DNA of 64,000 bases from Stutzerimonas stutzeri (GTDB lineage: Bacteria > Pseudomonadota > Gammaproteobacteria > Pseudomonadales > Pseudomonadaceae). Made by a program: the position numbers and the translations under genes. The stretch is from the NCBI GenBank assembly GCA_002345575.1, contig DDVX01000017.1, positions 62,001-126,000 on the forward strand. The letters run 5' to 3'. This document shows, in pieces, positions 1-9,269 of the stretch. Numbering within the stretch: the first letter of the stretch is position 1; every line of letters begins with the position of its first letter. The notes under the pieces are model-generated. The model worked only from the letters and a program-made list of their open reading frames with translations, was not told the origin of the DNA and made no database searches.

Positions 1-21
1 CTATGGATACAACCTCCAATC

Positions 22-31
22 CTGTATACAA
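22..31. promoter_or_regulatory. TTGTATACAA-type operator upstream of allE
   Basis: The sequence reads CTGTATACAA, one mismatch from the perfect palindrome seen at several other promoters in the purine block. It lies about 105 bp before the allE start, and TACAAT inside it could serve as a -10. It matches the TNGT..ACNA style of FadR-subfamily GntR operators. The GntR gene at 9270-10025 is the likely reader; this is inference. Confidence 0.55.
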
Positions 32-135
32 TGCACCAGCAGCTCCTCTAACAGCCGCTCGTGGAAACGCCAGCCAGCCCTCATCGCGCTCTGGCGCACG
101 GACGACCGGCAACAACAACCGATGACGGGAGTTAT

Positions 136-975
136 ATGGCAAACACCAAATACTATGCCCCTACGGGCGGGCATCCGGCTCAGACCGAACTGCTGACCGA
201 CCGCGCAATGTTCACCGAGGCCTATGCCGTCATTCCCAAAGGCGTGATGCGTGACATCGTCACCAGCCATCTGCCGTTCTGGGACAACATGCGCATGTGG
301 GTTCTCTCACGCCCGCTGTCCGGCTTCTCCGAGACCTTCTCCCAGTACATCGTGGAACTGGCTGCCGGTGGCGGCAGCGACAAGCCCGAATTGGACAAGA
401 ACGCCGAGGGCGTTCTTTTCGTCGTTGACGGTGAGTTCACTCTTACGCTCAACGGCAGCACCCACGAACTGCGCCCCGGCAGCTATGCCTTCATCCCGCC
501 GGCAGCGGAGTGGAAGGTGCGCAACAACAGCGGTCAGGTCGCTCGTTTCCACTGGATTCGCAAGTTCTATCAGGCCGTCGAAGGGCTGGCGCATCCAGAA
601 GCCTTCGTCACCAACGAGCAGGACGTTGAGCCAATCGCGATGCCGGGCACCAACGGCGCCTGGGTGACCACCCGCTTCGTCGACATGAGTGACATGCGCC
701 ACGACATGCACGTGAACATCGTCACCTTCGAGCCGGGCGGCGTGATTCCGTTTGCTGAAACACACGTGATGGAGCACGGCCTTTATGTGCTGGAAGGCAA
801 AGCGGTGTATCGCCTGAACCAGGACTGGGTCGAGGTGGAAGCCGGTGACTACATGTGGCTGCGCGCCTTCTGCCCGCAAGCCTGCTATTCCGGCGGCCCC
901 GGCAAGTTCCGTTACTTACTGTACAAGGATGTGAATCGTCATATGGATCTGGGCAAGTACAACCACAGGTCCTAA
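136..975 (+). CDS. allE: (S)-ureidoglycine aminohydrolase (bicupin)
   Basis: The 279-residue product matches the AllE/YlbA bicupin family, which hydrolyses (S)-ureidoglycine to (S)-ureidoglycolate and ammonia in allantoin breakdown. Two cupin halves are visible, about residues 50-130 (with FVVDGEFTLTLNG) and 185-265 (with HVMEHGLYVLEGKAVYRL, holding the His/Glu metal ligands). I chose the ATG at 136 because a GGGAG ribosome site sits just before it; an in-frame upstream extension has no such site. An operator-like palindrome lies at 22-31. The gene is monocistronic as far as can be seen, and a GC-rich hairpin follows. Its presence without an allantoicase suggests that allantoate is processed by an AllC-type amidohydrolase outside the window. 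The family assignment is secure; the pathway route is inferred. Confidence 0.93.
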   Translation: MANTKYYAPTGGHPAQTELLTDRAMFTEAYAVIPKGVMRDIVTSHLPFWDNMRMWVLSRPLSGFSETFSQYIVELAAGGGSDKPELDKNAEGVLFVVDGEFTLTLNGSTHELRPGSYAFIPPAAEWKVRNNSGQVARFHWIRKFYQAVEGLAHPEAFVTNEQDVEPIAMPGTNGAWVTTRFVDMSDMRHDMHVNIVTFEPGGVIPFAETHVMEHGLYVLEGKAVYRLNQDWVEVEAGDYMWLRAFCPQACYSGGPGKFRYLLYKDVNRHMDLGKYNHRS

Positions 976-985
976 CATGCAACGC

Positions 986-1012
986 CAGCCGCCCCGCTAT
1001 GGGGGGCGGCTG
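986..1012 (+). terminator. GC-rich hairpin after allE
   Basis: A 10-bp perfect stem (CAGCCGCCCC paired with GGGGCGGCTG) with a 7-nt loop follows the allE stop codon by about 10 bp. No strong T-tract follows, so it may be a weak terminator or an mRNA-stabilising hairpin. Confidence 0.5.
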
Positions 1013-1085
1013 CAAGCTGTATGTGCCACACCCCTGGATCAGCAGACAGGGCATAACTGAGCTGGCTTTTCTGAACCCAACATTT

Positions 1086-1303
1086 TCAGGGCACTTCTGA
1101 AAACATAGGCGAGGCAGCCAGCGCAAGGCGAAAACAGGCGAGAAACGTAGCGCAGCGTAGTAACAGCCATAGGCTGGCCCGTAGGGTGAGCGCAGCGAAT
1201 CAAGCGCAGTTTACAGCTGTAAATGAGCATTTTGATCGGACTCGCGTACGAGTCTGTTTTCAACGCAGCGAAGGCAACGCAGCTAGTTTTCAGAGGGTCC
1301 TGC
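1086..1303 (+). repeat. Large imperfect palindromic repeat, copy 1
   Basis: This intergenic stretch fills the gap between allE and the 8-oxoguanine deaminase. It shares the blocks AAAACAGGCGAG, TAAATGAGCA, GTCTGTTTTCAACGCAG and GCAACGCAGCTAGTTTTCAG with copies near 23.5, 27.3 and 62 kb. The ends are inverted (CTGAAAAC against GTTTTCAG). This copy is longer than copies 2 and 3 by an internal stretch of about 70 bp. It has no reading frame of its own and looks like a MITE-type or other palindromic intergenic repeat. Confidence 0.7.
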
Positions 1304-1317
1304 AGGAGGAGCCGGCA

Positions 1318-2673
1318 ATGGCCAATACCCGCATCTGGATCAAAAACCCCCTCGCGATCTTCACTGCCAACAATCAGAACGCTTCCGGTGGGCTGGTTAT
1401 CGAAAACGGCGTTATTACTGAACTGCTTGCTGCTGGCCAGGCACCAGCAGCTCCCGTAGATAGCACCTTTGACGCCCGTGAGCACGTAGTGCTGCCGGGA
1501 CTGATTAACACCCATCACCACTTCTACCAAACGCTTACTCGCGCATGGGGCCCGGTGGTCAACCAGCCGCTGTTTCCCTGGCTGAAGACGCTCTACCCGG
1601 TGTGGGCACGACTGACACCGGAAAAGCTCGAGCTGGCGAGCAAGGTCGCTCTGGCCGAGCTGCTGCTGTCGGGCTGCACCACAGCGGCCGATCATCACTA
1701 CCTATTCCCCGAAGGGCTGGAAGAAGCCATCGATGTGCAGGTCCAGGCGGTGCGCGAACTGGGTATGCGCGCCATGCTCACCCGTGGCTCCATGAGCCTG
1801 GGCGAAGCCGATGGCGGCCTGCCGCCGCAACAGACGGTACAGGAAGCCGAAGTGATCCTGGCCGACAGCGAGCGGCTGATCGGTCGCTACCATGAGCGTG
1901 GCGCTGGCGCGCAAATCCAAATCGCCCTGGCGCCCTGCTCGCCCTTCTCGGTGACGCCGGAAATCATGCGCGCCAGCGCCGCCATGGCCGAGCGCATGGA
2001 CGTGCGTCTGCACACCCATCTGGCGGAAACCCTCGACGAAGAGGACTTCTGCCTGGAACGCTTCGGCCTACGCACCGTGGACTACCTCGACAGCGTCGGC
2101 TGGCTGTCCGACCGCACCTGGCTGGCCCACGGCATCCACTTCAACGAAGACGAGATCGCCCGCCTCGGCCAGGCCGGCACTGGCATCAGTCATTGCCCGA
2201 GCTCCAACATGCGGCTGGCGTCCGGCATCTGTCCGACGCTGGAGCTGGAAGCGGCTGGCGCGCCCATCGGTCTGGGCGTCGATGGTTCGGCCTCCAACGA
2301 CGCCTCCAACATGATTCTCGAAGCGCGCCAGGCGCTGTATCTGCAGCGCCTGCGCTACGGCGCTGAGAAGATCACCCCGGAACTGGCACTGGGCTGGGCC
2401 ACCAAGGGCTCGGCAAAGCTGCTGGGCCGCGATGATCTCGGGCAGTTGGCAGTCGGCATGCAAGCCGATCTCGCACTGTTCAAGCTGGACGAATTGCGCT
2501 TCTCCGGCAGCCACGACCCGCTTTCTGCGCTGTTGCTCTGCGGTGCGGATCGTGCCGATCGGGTGATGGTCGGCGGTCGCTGGCAGGTGGTCGACGGGCA
2601 GATTGAGGGCCTCGATGTCACTGGTTTGATTGCTGATCACCGCCAGGCAGCTGCTCAGCTGATCGCTGGCTGA
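1318..2673 (+). CDS. 8-oxoguanine deaminase (amidohydrolase)
   Basis: The 451-residue amidohydrolase resembles the Pseudomonas 8-oxoguanine deaminase group (PA0142 type), once annotated as hydroxydechloroatrazine hydrolases. The reaction would be 8-oxoguanine to urate plus ammonia, which feeds the urate pathway of this locus. Metal-ligand motifs of the TIM-barrel fold are visible: NTHHHF (H66/H68), HTHLAE, LAHGIHF and GVDGSASND. The ATG at 1318 follows a strong CAGGAGGAG site; the frame is open upstream, but that part is repeat sequence. It sits between allE and xdhA in the same orientation. Related deaminases such as cytosine or isoxanthopterin deaminase are possible, but the purine context favours this call. 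Confidence 0.85.
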   Translation: MANTRIWIKNPLAIFTANNQNASGGLVIENGVITELLAAGQAPAAPVDSTFDAREHVVLPGLINTHHHFYQTLTRAWGPVVNQPLFPWLKTLYPVWARLTPEKLELASKVALAELLLSGCTTAADHHYLFPEGLEEAIDVQVQAVRELGMRAMLTRGSMSLGEADGGLPPQQTVQEAEVILADSERLIGRYHERGAGAQIQIALAPCSPFSVTPEIMRASAAMAERMDVRLHTHLAETLDEEDFCLERFGLRTVDYLDSVGWLSDRTWLAHGIHFNEDEIARLGQAGTGISHCPSSNMRLASGICPTLELEAAGAPIGLGVDGSASNDASNMILEARQALYLQRLRYGAEKITPELALGWATKGSAKLLGRDDLGQLAVGMQADLALFKLDELRFSGSHDPLSALLLCGADRADRVMVGGRWQVVDGQIEGLDVTGLIADHRQAAAQLIAG

Positions 2674-2793
2674 CTACCTCTCGGCTTCACCAGTGAAGCG
2701 GCGCCAGCAGGTTCTTTGTCGCACAGAACTCGCTGACGCCGCGCTATCTACCACACTCTTTAATAGGCTTTTAGGTGCGCTCTATCGACGCAT

Positions 2794-2830
2794 TGACTTT
2801 CCAGTCAGCTATTTCTTGACCTAAAAGTCA
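2794..2830. promoter_or_regulatory. Two TGAC-N6-GTCA palindromes upstream of xdhA (RutR-box-like)
   Basis: TGACTTTCCAGTCA (2794-2807) and TGACCTAAAAGTCA (2817-2830) are two copies of TGAC-N6-GTCA with centres 23 bp apart, ending about 50 bp before the xdhA start. The known RutR operator, TTGACCANNTGGTCAA, has exactly this half-site and spacing. A RutR-like TetR gene lies at 20112-20726. That this protein binds here is inference. Confidence 0.6.
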
Positions 2831-2882
2831 GATAAGGCTAGCTTCTACCGTCAGAGCCCAGAACAAGAAACCAGGAGGCCCC

Positions 2883-4331
2883 GTGATCCAGTTCCTATTG
2901 AATCGAGAGCTGCGCAGTGAGCAGACCCTCGACCCCAACACCACGGTACTGCAGTACCTGCGCGAGCACCGTGGCAAGACCGGCACCAAGGAAGGCTGCG
3001 CCTCCGGCGACTGCGGTGCCTGCACCGTGGTGGTGGGCGAGTTGGTTGACGACAAGCTACGTTATCGAACGCTCAACTCCTGCCTGACCTTCGTCTCGGC
3101 CTTGCACGGCAAGCAGCTGATCGCCGTCGAAGACCTCAAGGACCGCGACCAGCTGCACAGCGTCCAGCAGGCGATGGTCGACTGCCATGGTTCGCAGTGC
3201 GGCTTCTGCACGCCGGGCTTCGTCATGAGCCTGTTTGCGTTGCAGAAAAACAAGAGCGTGGTGAGTGAGTACGACCCGGCCGAAACCCACGAAGCCCTGG
3301 CCGGCAACCTCTGCCGCTGCACCGGCTACCGGCCGATTCTCGAAGCCGCCGAACAGGCCTGCGGTTACAAGCAGCCGGATCAGTTCGACGCGCGCGAAGC
3401 CGAAACAATCGCCCAGCTGAAAGCCATCGAGCCGCGCGAAACCGCCGAGCTCAACAACGGTACCAAGCGCTGCTTATCACCGGTGACCGTGGCGGATCTC
3501 GCCGAAATTTACAGCGCCAACCCCGACGCCCGCCTGCTGGCCGGCGGCACCGATCTCGCCCTGGAAGTCACCCAGTTTCACCGCGAGCTGCCGGTGATGA
3601 TCTATGTCGGCCACATCGCCGAGATGAAGAAGGTCGAAGTCGCCGAGAGCCACATCGAGCTGGGCGCAGCCACCGCGCTGACCGATTGCTACGAAGCTCT
3701 GGCTGCGGAATACCCCGATTTCGGCGAGCTTTTGCACCGTTTCGCCTCCTTGCAGATCCGCAACCAGGGCACCTTGGGCGGCAACATCGGTAACGCCTCG
3801 CCCATCGGCGACGCACCGCCATTGCTGATCGCCCTCGGCGCTCAGATGGTGCTGCGCAAAGGTGAGCGCAGCCGCACTTTGCCACTGCGGGACTACTTCA
3901 TCGACTACAAGGTCACCGCTCGCGAGCCCGGTGAATTCATCGAGAAAATCATCGTCCCGCGCGCACAACCGGATCAGATATTCCGCGCCTACAAGGTGTC
4001 CAAACGACTGGATGACGATATCTCCGCAGTGTGCGCGGCATTCGACCTGCGTGTGGAAAATGGCGTGATTGCCGACGCACGCGTCGCCTTCGGCGGCATG
4101 GCAGCTATCCCGAAGCGAGCGGCAGCCTGCGAGGCCGAGTTAGTCGGCAAGGCCTTCACTCTGGAAACGGCCGAACGTGCCTGCGAGGCGCTGGCCAACG
4201 ACTTCACGCCGCTAAGTGACTTCCGCGCCAGCCGCGAATATCGCCTGCTTGTTGCACAGAACCTGCTGCGCAAGTGCTTCCTGGAACAGCACGCGCCGAA
4301 AGCCGAAACGAGGGTGACCGCTTATGTCTAA
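2883..4331 (+). CDS. xdhA: Xanthine dehydrogenase small subunit (2Fe-2S/FAD)
   Basis: The 482-residue subunit carries the electron-transfer part of xanthine dehydrogenase, which oxidises hypoxanthine and xanthine to urate in the cytoplasm. Residues 1-80 form a plant-type ferredoxin domain with C39, C44 and C47 in GCASGDCGACTV. The second 2Fe-2S cluster is seen in QCGFCTPGF and LCRCTGYRPI at about residues 100-150. An FAD-binding domain follows (LLAGGTDLALEVT, GTLGGNIGNASPIGD). The GTG at 2883 is preceded by CAGGAGGC. The 3' end overlaps xdhB by 8 bp, so the two are translationally coupled. Two palindromes upstream suggest control by a TetR-type regulator. Confidence 0.96.
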   Translation: MIQFLLNRELRSEQTLDPNTTVLQYLREHRGKTGTKEGCASGDCGACTVVVGELVDDKLRYRTLNSCLTFVSALHGKQLIAVEDLKDRDQLHSVQQAMVDCHGSQCGFCTPGFVMSLFALQKNKSVVSEYDPAETHEALAGNLCRCTGYRPILEAAEQACGYKQPDQFDAREAETIAQLKAIEPRETAELNNGTKRCLSPVTVADLAEIYSANPDARLLAGGTDLALEVTQFHRELPVMIYVGHIAEMKKVEVAESHIELGAATALTDCYEALAAEYPDFGELLHRFASLQIRNQGTLGGNIGNASPIGDAPPLLIALGAQMVLRKGERSRTLPLRDYFIDYKVTAREPGEFIEKIIVPRAQPDQIFRAYKVSKRLDDDISAVCAAFDLRVENGVIADARVAFGGMAAIPKRAAACEAELVGKAFTLETAERACEALANDFTPLSDFRASREYRLLVAQNLLRKCFLEQHAPKAETRVTAYV

Positions 4332-6720
4332 CCACAACCTTGTAAAAAGCCAGGAAGAAATCACCGCCCTGTTCAAGCAGGACCTGGTGACCGGCGTCGG
4401 CAAGAGCGTCAAGCACGACAGCGCGCCCAAGCACGTCACGGGCGAAGCGGTATACGTCGATGACCGCCTGGAATTCCCCAACCAGCTGCACGTTTATGCG
4501 CGCATGAGCGACCGCGCCCACGCCCGCATCGTCAGCATCGATACTTTGCCCTGCTATCAGATCCCCGGCGTGGCCATTGCCATCACCGCCAAGGACGTCC
4601 CTGGTCAGCTGGATATCGGCGCCGTCATGCCCGGCGACCCGCTGCTGGCGGATGGCAAGGTCGAGTTCATCGGCCAGCCGGTGATCGCCGTCGCCGCTGA
4701 TAGCCTGGAAACCGCCCGCAAGGCGGCCATGGCTGCAATCATTGAGTACGAGGATCTTGAGCCGGTACTCGACGTGGTCGATGCGCTGCGCAAACAGCAT
4801 TTTGTGCTCGACAGTCACACCCACAAGCGCGGCGACTCGGCCAGCGCCCTGGCCAGCGCACCCCGTCGCCTGCAAGGCACGCTGCATATTGGTGGCCAGG
4901 AGCATTTCTACCTGGAAACCCAGATCAGCTCGGTGATGCCCACCGAGGACGGCGGCATGATCGTCTACACCTCCACGCAGAACCCCACCGAAGTGCAGAA
5001 GCTGGTTGCCGAAGTGCTGGGTGTATCGATGAACAAAATCGTCATCGACATGCGTCGCATGGGCGGCGGTTTCGGCGGCAAGGAAACCCAGGCCGCAGGC
5101 CCTGCATGCATGTGCGCAGTAATCGCTCACCTCACCGGCCGGCCGACCAAGATGCGCCTGCCACGCATGGAAGACATGCACATGACCGGCAAGCGTCATC
5201 CGTTCTACGTCGAGTACGACGTGGGCTTCGATGACAACGGCATGCTTCATGGTATCCAGATCGACTTGGCCGGTAACTGCGGCTACTCGCCGGACCTCTC
5301 AGGCTCCATTGTCGACCGCGCGATGTTCCACTCAGACAACGCCTATTACCTGGGCGATGCCACCATCAACGGCCATCGCTGCAAGACCAACACCGCCTCC
5401 AACACTGCCTATCGCGGTTTCGGCGGCCCGCAGGGCATGGTCGCCATCGAGGAGATCATGGACGCCGTAGCGCGCGAGCTGGGCAAGGACCCGCTCGACA
5501 TCCGCAAGCGCAACTACTACGGCAAGACCGAGCGCAATATCACGCCCTACTACCAGACCGTCGAGCACAACATGCTCGATGAGATGACCGCCGAACTGGA
5601 AGCCAGCAGTGAATATGCCAAGCGCCGCGAGGAAATCCGCGCGTTTAACGCCAGCAGCCCGATCCTGAAGAAAGGTCTATCGCTGACGCCGGTAAAGTTT
5701 GGCATCAGCTTCACCGCAAGTTTTCTCAACCAGGCCGGCGCGCTGGTCCACGTTTATACCGACGGCAGCATCCACCTGAACCACGGCGGCACCGAAATGG
5801 GGCAGGGCCTCAACATCAAGGTCGCGCAGGTGGTGGCCGAGGTGTTCCAGGTGGATATCGATCGCATCCAGATCACCGCCACCAACACCGACAAAGTGCC
5901 AAACACCTCGCCGACAGCGGCTTCCAGCGGCACCGACCTCAACGGTAAAGCCGCGCAGAACGCCGCACTGACCATCAAGCAGCGTCTGGTCGAGTTCGCT
6001 GCGCGGCATTACAACGTCACCGAGGAAGACGTTCAGTTCAAGAATGGCCAGGTGCGTATTCGTGATCGCTTCGTCACCTTCGAAGAGCTGATCCAGCAGG
6101 CCTATTTCGGCCAGGTATCGCTGTCTTCCACCGGCTTCTACCGCACCCCGAAGATCTACTACGACCGCGACCAGGCACGCGGCCGACCCTTCTACTACTA
6201 CGCCTACGGCGCGGCCTGCTCGGAAGTGCTGGTCGATACCCTGACCGGCGAATACCGCATGCTACGCAGCGACATCCTGCATGACGTCGGCGCCTCGCTG
6301 AACCCGGCTATCGACATCGGTCAGGTGGAAGGCGGTTTCGTCCAGGGCATGGGTTGGCTGACCATGGAAGAACTGGTGTGGAACGACAAGGGCAAGCTGA
6401 TGACCAGCGGCCCGGCCAGCTACAAGGTGCCGGCAGTGGCCGACATGCCGCTGGATCTGCGGGTCAAGCTGGTGGAAAACCGCAAGAACCCGGAAGACAC
6501 AGTGTTCCACTCCAAGGCCGTCGGCGAGCCGCCGTTCATGCTCGGCATCTCGGTGTGGTGTGCGATCAAGGATGCCGTGGCCAGCCTGGCGGATTACAAG
6601 GTGCAGCCGAAGATCGACGCGCCGGCGACACCTGAGCGAGTGCTCTGGGGCGTCGAGCAGATGCGCAAGCTGAAGCTAGCGGCGACCGCACCGGCCGCCA
6701 CGGAAACTACAACGGCCTGA
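4324..6720 (+). CDS. xdhB: Xanthine dehydrogenase molybdopterin-binding subunit
   Basis: The 798-residue subunit binds the molybdenum cofactor and holds the active site of xanthine dehydrogenase. Conserved Moco-binding stretches are visible: RMGGGFGGKE, YRGFGGPQG, GTEMGQGLN and, near the C-terminus, AVGEPPFML, which carries the catalytic glutamate of the family. Length and motif order are normal. It starts inside the end of xdhA, and the pair is followed by xdhC after a REP-like hairpin. Activity needs molybdate; a modABC-modE operon lies at 54.9-57.9 kb. Confidence 0.97.
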   Translation: MSNHNLVKSQEEITALFKQDLVTGVGKSVKHDSAPKHVTGEAVYVDDRLEFPNQLHVYARMSDRAHARIVSIDTLPCYQIPGVAIAITAKDVPGQLDIGAVMPGDPLLADGKVEFIGQPVIAVAADSLETARKAAMAAIIEYEDLEPVLDVVDALRKQHFVLDSHTHKRGDSASALASAPRRLQGTLHIGGQEHFYLETQISSVMPTEDGGMIVYTSTQNPTEVQKLVAEVLGVSMNKIVIDMRRMGGGFGGKETQAAGPACMCAVIAHLTGRPTKMRLPRMEDMHMTGKRHPFYVEYDVGFDDNGMLHGIQIDLAGNCGYSPDLSGSIVDRAMFHSDNAYYLGDATINGHRCKTNTASNTAYRGFGGPQGMVAIEEIMDAVARELGKDPLDIRKRNYYGKTERNITPYYQTVEHNMLDEMTAELEASSEYAKRREEIRAFNASSPILKKGLSLTPVKFGISFTASFLNQAGALVHVYTDGSIHLNHGGTEMGQGLNIKVAQVVAEVFQVDIDRIQITATNTDKVPNTSPTAASSGTDLNGKAAQNAALTIKQRLVEFAARHYNVTEEDVQFKNGQVRIRDRFVTFEELIQQAYFGQVSLSSTGFYRTPKIYYDRDQARGRPFYYYAYGAACSEVLVDTLTGEYRMLRSDILHDVGASLNPAIDIGQVEGGFVQGMGWLTMEELVWNDKGKLMTSGPASYKVPAVADMPLDLRVKLVENRKNPEDTVFHSKAVGEPPFMLGISVWCAIKDAVASLADYKVQPKIDAPATPERVLWGVEQMRKLKLAATAPAATETTTA

Positions 6721-6722
6721 CA

Positions 6723-6751
6723 TAGGGTGGACAACGCTCTGCTTGTCCACC
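6723..6751. repeat. GTAG-REP hairpin between xdhB and xdhC
   Basis: TAGGGTGGACAA and its partner TTGTCCACC form a hairpin just behind the xdhB stop codon. It belongs to the REP family found about nine times in this window. Confidence 0.6.
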
Positions 6752-6824
6752 GTTGTCGCAACATGAAGGTTCCGGTGGAGAATGCCCTTGCGGCTTTCCA
6801 CCGGACGCCACGAAGGACAGAACC

Positions 6825-7673
6825 ATGAGCAACACGGTCTGGATCAATGCCCTCGCCGACCTGCAGCAGCAAGGCGAACCCTGTGTGCTGGTGACCATCA
6901 TCGAGGAGCGCGGCTCGACGCCGCGCAATGCCGGCTCGAAAATGGTGGTCAGTCGCGAACGTCTGTACGACACCATCGGCGGCGGCCACCTGGAGTACAA
7001 GGCGCAGGCCATCGCTCGCGAGATGCTGGAAAACCGCGTGCGCGAAACCCGCCTGGAACGCTTTTCCCTGGGCGCCAGCCTCGGCCAGTGCTGTGGCGGC
7101 GCCACGGTGTTGCTGTTTGAACCCATGGGCCAACCCCAGGCGCACATCGCGGTCTTCGGTGCTGGCCACGTCGGCCGCGCGCTGGTTCCGCTGCTGGCAA
7201 GCCTGCCGTGCAAGGTGCGCTGGATCGATTCGCGGGATAACGAATTCCCTGAGCAGATCCCTGCTGGTGTCGAAAAGGTCGTCAACGATGAGGTGGTGGA
7301 TGAGGTCGAGAACATGCCTGCCGGCAGCTACTTCATCGTTATGACGCATAATCACCAACTGGATCTCGAGCTGACCGCAGCGATTCTTGAGCGCAACGAT
7401 TTCACCTACTACGGCCTGATTGGCTCCAACAGCAAACGCGCCAAGTTCGAAAATCGCCTGCGCGACCGCGGCTTCCAGCCTGAAATCGTGCAACGCATGC
7501 GTTGCCCGATGGGCATCTCTGAAGTGAAGGGCAAGCTGCCGGTCGAAATCGCGGTGTCCATTGCCGGCGAGGTGATAGCCACCTATAACGCCAACTTCGG
7601 AGAGAAGAGCGCCGATGGCGAAAAGCCGGTGCCGATGCTGGTGCCCGCCTCGCGCCGCTCGAAGGCCAGCTGA
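6825..7673 (+). CDS. xdhC: XdhC, xanthine dehydrogenase maturation factor
   Basis: The 282-residue protein belongs to the XdhC/CoxI family, which binds molybdenum cofactor, helps its sulfuration and inserts it into XdhB. The N-terminal XdhC domain is followed by a Rossmann-type half with VFGAGHVGRAL at about residue 105. The ATG at 6825 follows GAAGGACAG; the frame is open upstream, but that part is intergenic repeat. It is the third gene of the xdhABC set and is followed by guaD. Confidence 0.95.
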   Translation: MSNTVWINALADLQQQGEPCVLVTIIEERGSTPRNAGSKMVVSRERLYDTIGGGHLEYKAQAIAREMLENRVRETRLERFSLGASLGQCCGGATVLLFEPMGQPQAHIAVFGAGHVGRALVPLLASLPCKVRWIDSRDNEFPEQIPAGVEKVVNDEVVDEVENMPAGSYFIVMTHNHQLDLELTAAILERNDFTYYGLIGSNSKRAKFENRLRDRGFQPEIVQRMRCPMGISEVKGKLPVEIAVSIAGEVIATYNANFGEKSADGEKPVPMLVPASRRSKAS

Positions 7674-7795
7674 TCACCGGCCATTCTCCTTACTGCGGAG
7701 GCACGCCCTCGCGGCGAATTGGCTGAAAAGCTCGCCCCGAGGTCGGGCCTCCCACTATGCCGCACCGCATTCATACAACGATTCCGAGAACTGTC

Positions 7796-9103
7796 ATGTC
7801 CCAAGCCAAAGCCTACCGTGCCGCCCTGCTCCACTCCCTTGCCGACCCACGCGAGGTGGGCATCGAATCGTCCTACGAATATTTCGAAGACGGTCTGCTG
7901 GTCGTCGAGGACGGCAAGGTCGCGCAGATTGGCAACGCCGCCGATCTGGTGCCATCGCTAGCGGCAGGCACGGAGGTAATCGAATACCCCGACGCCCTGA
8001 TCACTCCCGGCTTTATCGACACCCACATTCACTACCCGCAGACCGGCATGATCGCCTCCTATGGCGAGCAGCTGCTGGATTGGCTCAATACCTACACCTT
8101 CCCCACCGAGCGCGCTTTTGCCGATCCGGCCCACGCCAGCAAAGTCGCAGACATCTTCCTGAAGGAGCTGCTGCGCAACGGCACCACCACCGCGCTGGTG
8201 TTCGGCAGCGTGCACAAGGCGTCGGTGGATGCCTTCTTCGAGGCCTGCGAAAAGCGCAACCTGCGGATGATCGCCGGCAAGGTGCTGATGGACCGCAATG
8301 CGCCGGACTACCTGACCGACACCGCCGAATCCGGCTACGCCGATAGCAAGGAACTGATCGAACGCTGGCACGGCAAGGGCCGCCTGCATTACGCGGTCAC
8401 GCCGCGCTTTGCGCCGACCAGCACGCCAGAGCAACTGGCGCTGGCGGGCCAGCTATTCAAGGAATACCCGGATCTGTACATGCACACGCACCTGTCGGAA
8501 AACCGCCAGGAAATCGAATGGGTGCGCGAGCTGTTCCCCGAGCGCAAGGGCTACTTGGATGTTTACGACCACCACGGTCTGATTGGCGCGCGCTCGGTGT
8601 TCGCCCACGGCGTGCACCTGTGCGACGACGAATGCCAGCGCCTGGGCGAGACCGGCTCGGCGGTCGCCTTCTGCCCGACGTCCAACCTGTTCCTGGGCAG
8701 CGGCCTGTTCGATCTGGAGAAAGTGGAAGGCTTTGGCGTGCGCGTCGGCCTCGGCACCGACGTCGGCGCCGGCACCAGTTTTTCACAGCTGCAATCTCTG
8801 AACGAGGCTTACAAGGTGATGCAGTTGCAGGGCAAGAAGCTCGACCCGTTCAAGTCCCTGTACCTGGCCACGTTGGGCGGCGCCCGCGCGCTCTATCTGG
8901 ACGACCGCATCGGCAACCTGCAACCTGGCAAGGAAGCGGATTTCGTGGTGCTCGACTACAAGGCCACGCCGCTAATCGACTACCGCCTGAGCCAGGCAAA
9001 GACGCTACCGGAAAAGCTTTTTGCTCTGACGATCCTCGGCGACGACCGTGCGGTGAAGGAAACCTACGCCGCCGGCGTTTCGGTGCACAGAAAGGAAGCT
9101 TAA
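7796..9103 (+). CDS. guaD: Guanine deaminase
   Basis: The 435-residue amidohydrolase converts guanine to xanthine and ammonia, giving the substrate for XdhAB. Zinc-ligand motifs are clear: FIDTHIHYPQTG (H77/H79), MHTHLSEN, FAHGVHL and GLGTDVGAGTSFS. The PQTG after the first motif and GAGTSFS after the last are typical of guanine deaminase. I chose the ATG at 7796 (MSQAK) over an upstream in-frame ATG because homologues start here. It follows xdhC in the same direction and probably belongs to the same transcript. Confidence 0.95.
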   Translation: MSQAKAYRAALLHSLADPREVGIESSYEYFEDGLLVVEDGKVAQIGNAADLVPSLAAGTEVIEYPDALITPGFIDTHIHYPQTGMIASYGEQLLDWLNTYTFPTERAFADPAHASKVADIFLKELLRNGTTTALVFGSVHKASVDAFFEACEKRNLRMIAGKVLMDRNAPDYLTDTAESGYADSKELIERWHGKGRLHYAVTPRFAPTSTPEQLALAGQLFKEYPDLYMHTHLSENRQEIEWVRELFPERKGYLDVYDHHGLIGARSVFAHGVHLCDDECQRLGETGSAVAFCPTSNLFLGSGLFDLEKVEGFGVRVGLGTDVGAGTSFSQLQSLNEAYKVMQLQGKKLDPFKSLYLATLGGARALYLDDRIGNLQPGKEADFVVLDYKATPLIDYRLSQAKTLPEKLFALTILGDDRAVKETYAAGVSVHRKEA

Positions 9104-9112
9104 CGTCACAGC

Positions 9113-9265
9113 TTCGTGGGAGCGGGCCATGCCCGCGAAGCTTGCCAAAACTAGATTGTAGGGTGGAAAACCCGCGCAGCGGTTTTCCACGCGTCGTGCT
9201 CGGATACGCTCCAACACCCTACCTTGCCGTGGAACCGCGTGGATGGCTTCGGCCATCCACCCTAC
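9113..9265. repeat. REP cluster between guaD and the GntR gene
   Basis: The convergent gap holds a classical Pseudomonas-type REP (GTGGGAGCGGGCCATGCCCG, about 9115-9134). Two TAGGGTGGA-type hairpins in opposite orientation follow, at 9159-9192 and 9236-9265. It may also limit read-through between the two convergent genes. Confidence 0.65.
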
Positions 9266-9269
9266 GGTC

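Noticed and set aside
4204..5250. Minus-strand open frame of 348 codons
   Set aside because: It is antisense to xdhA/xdhB, which are certain, and has no recognisable domain.
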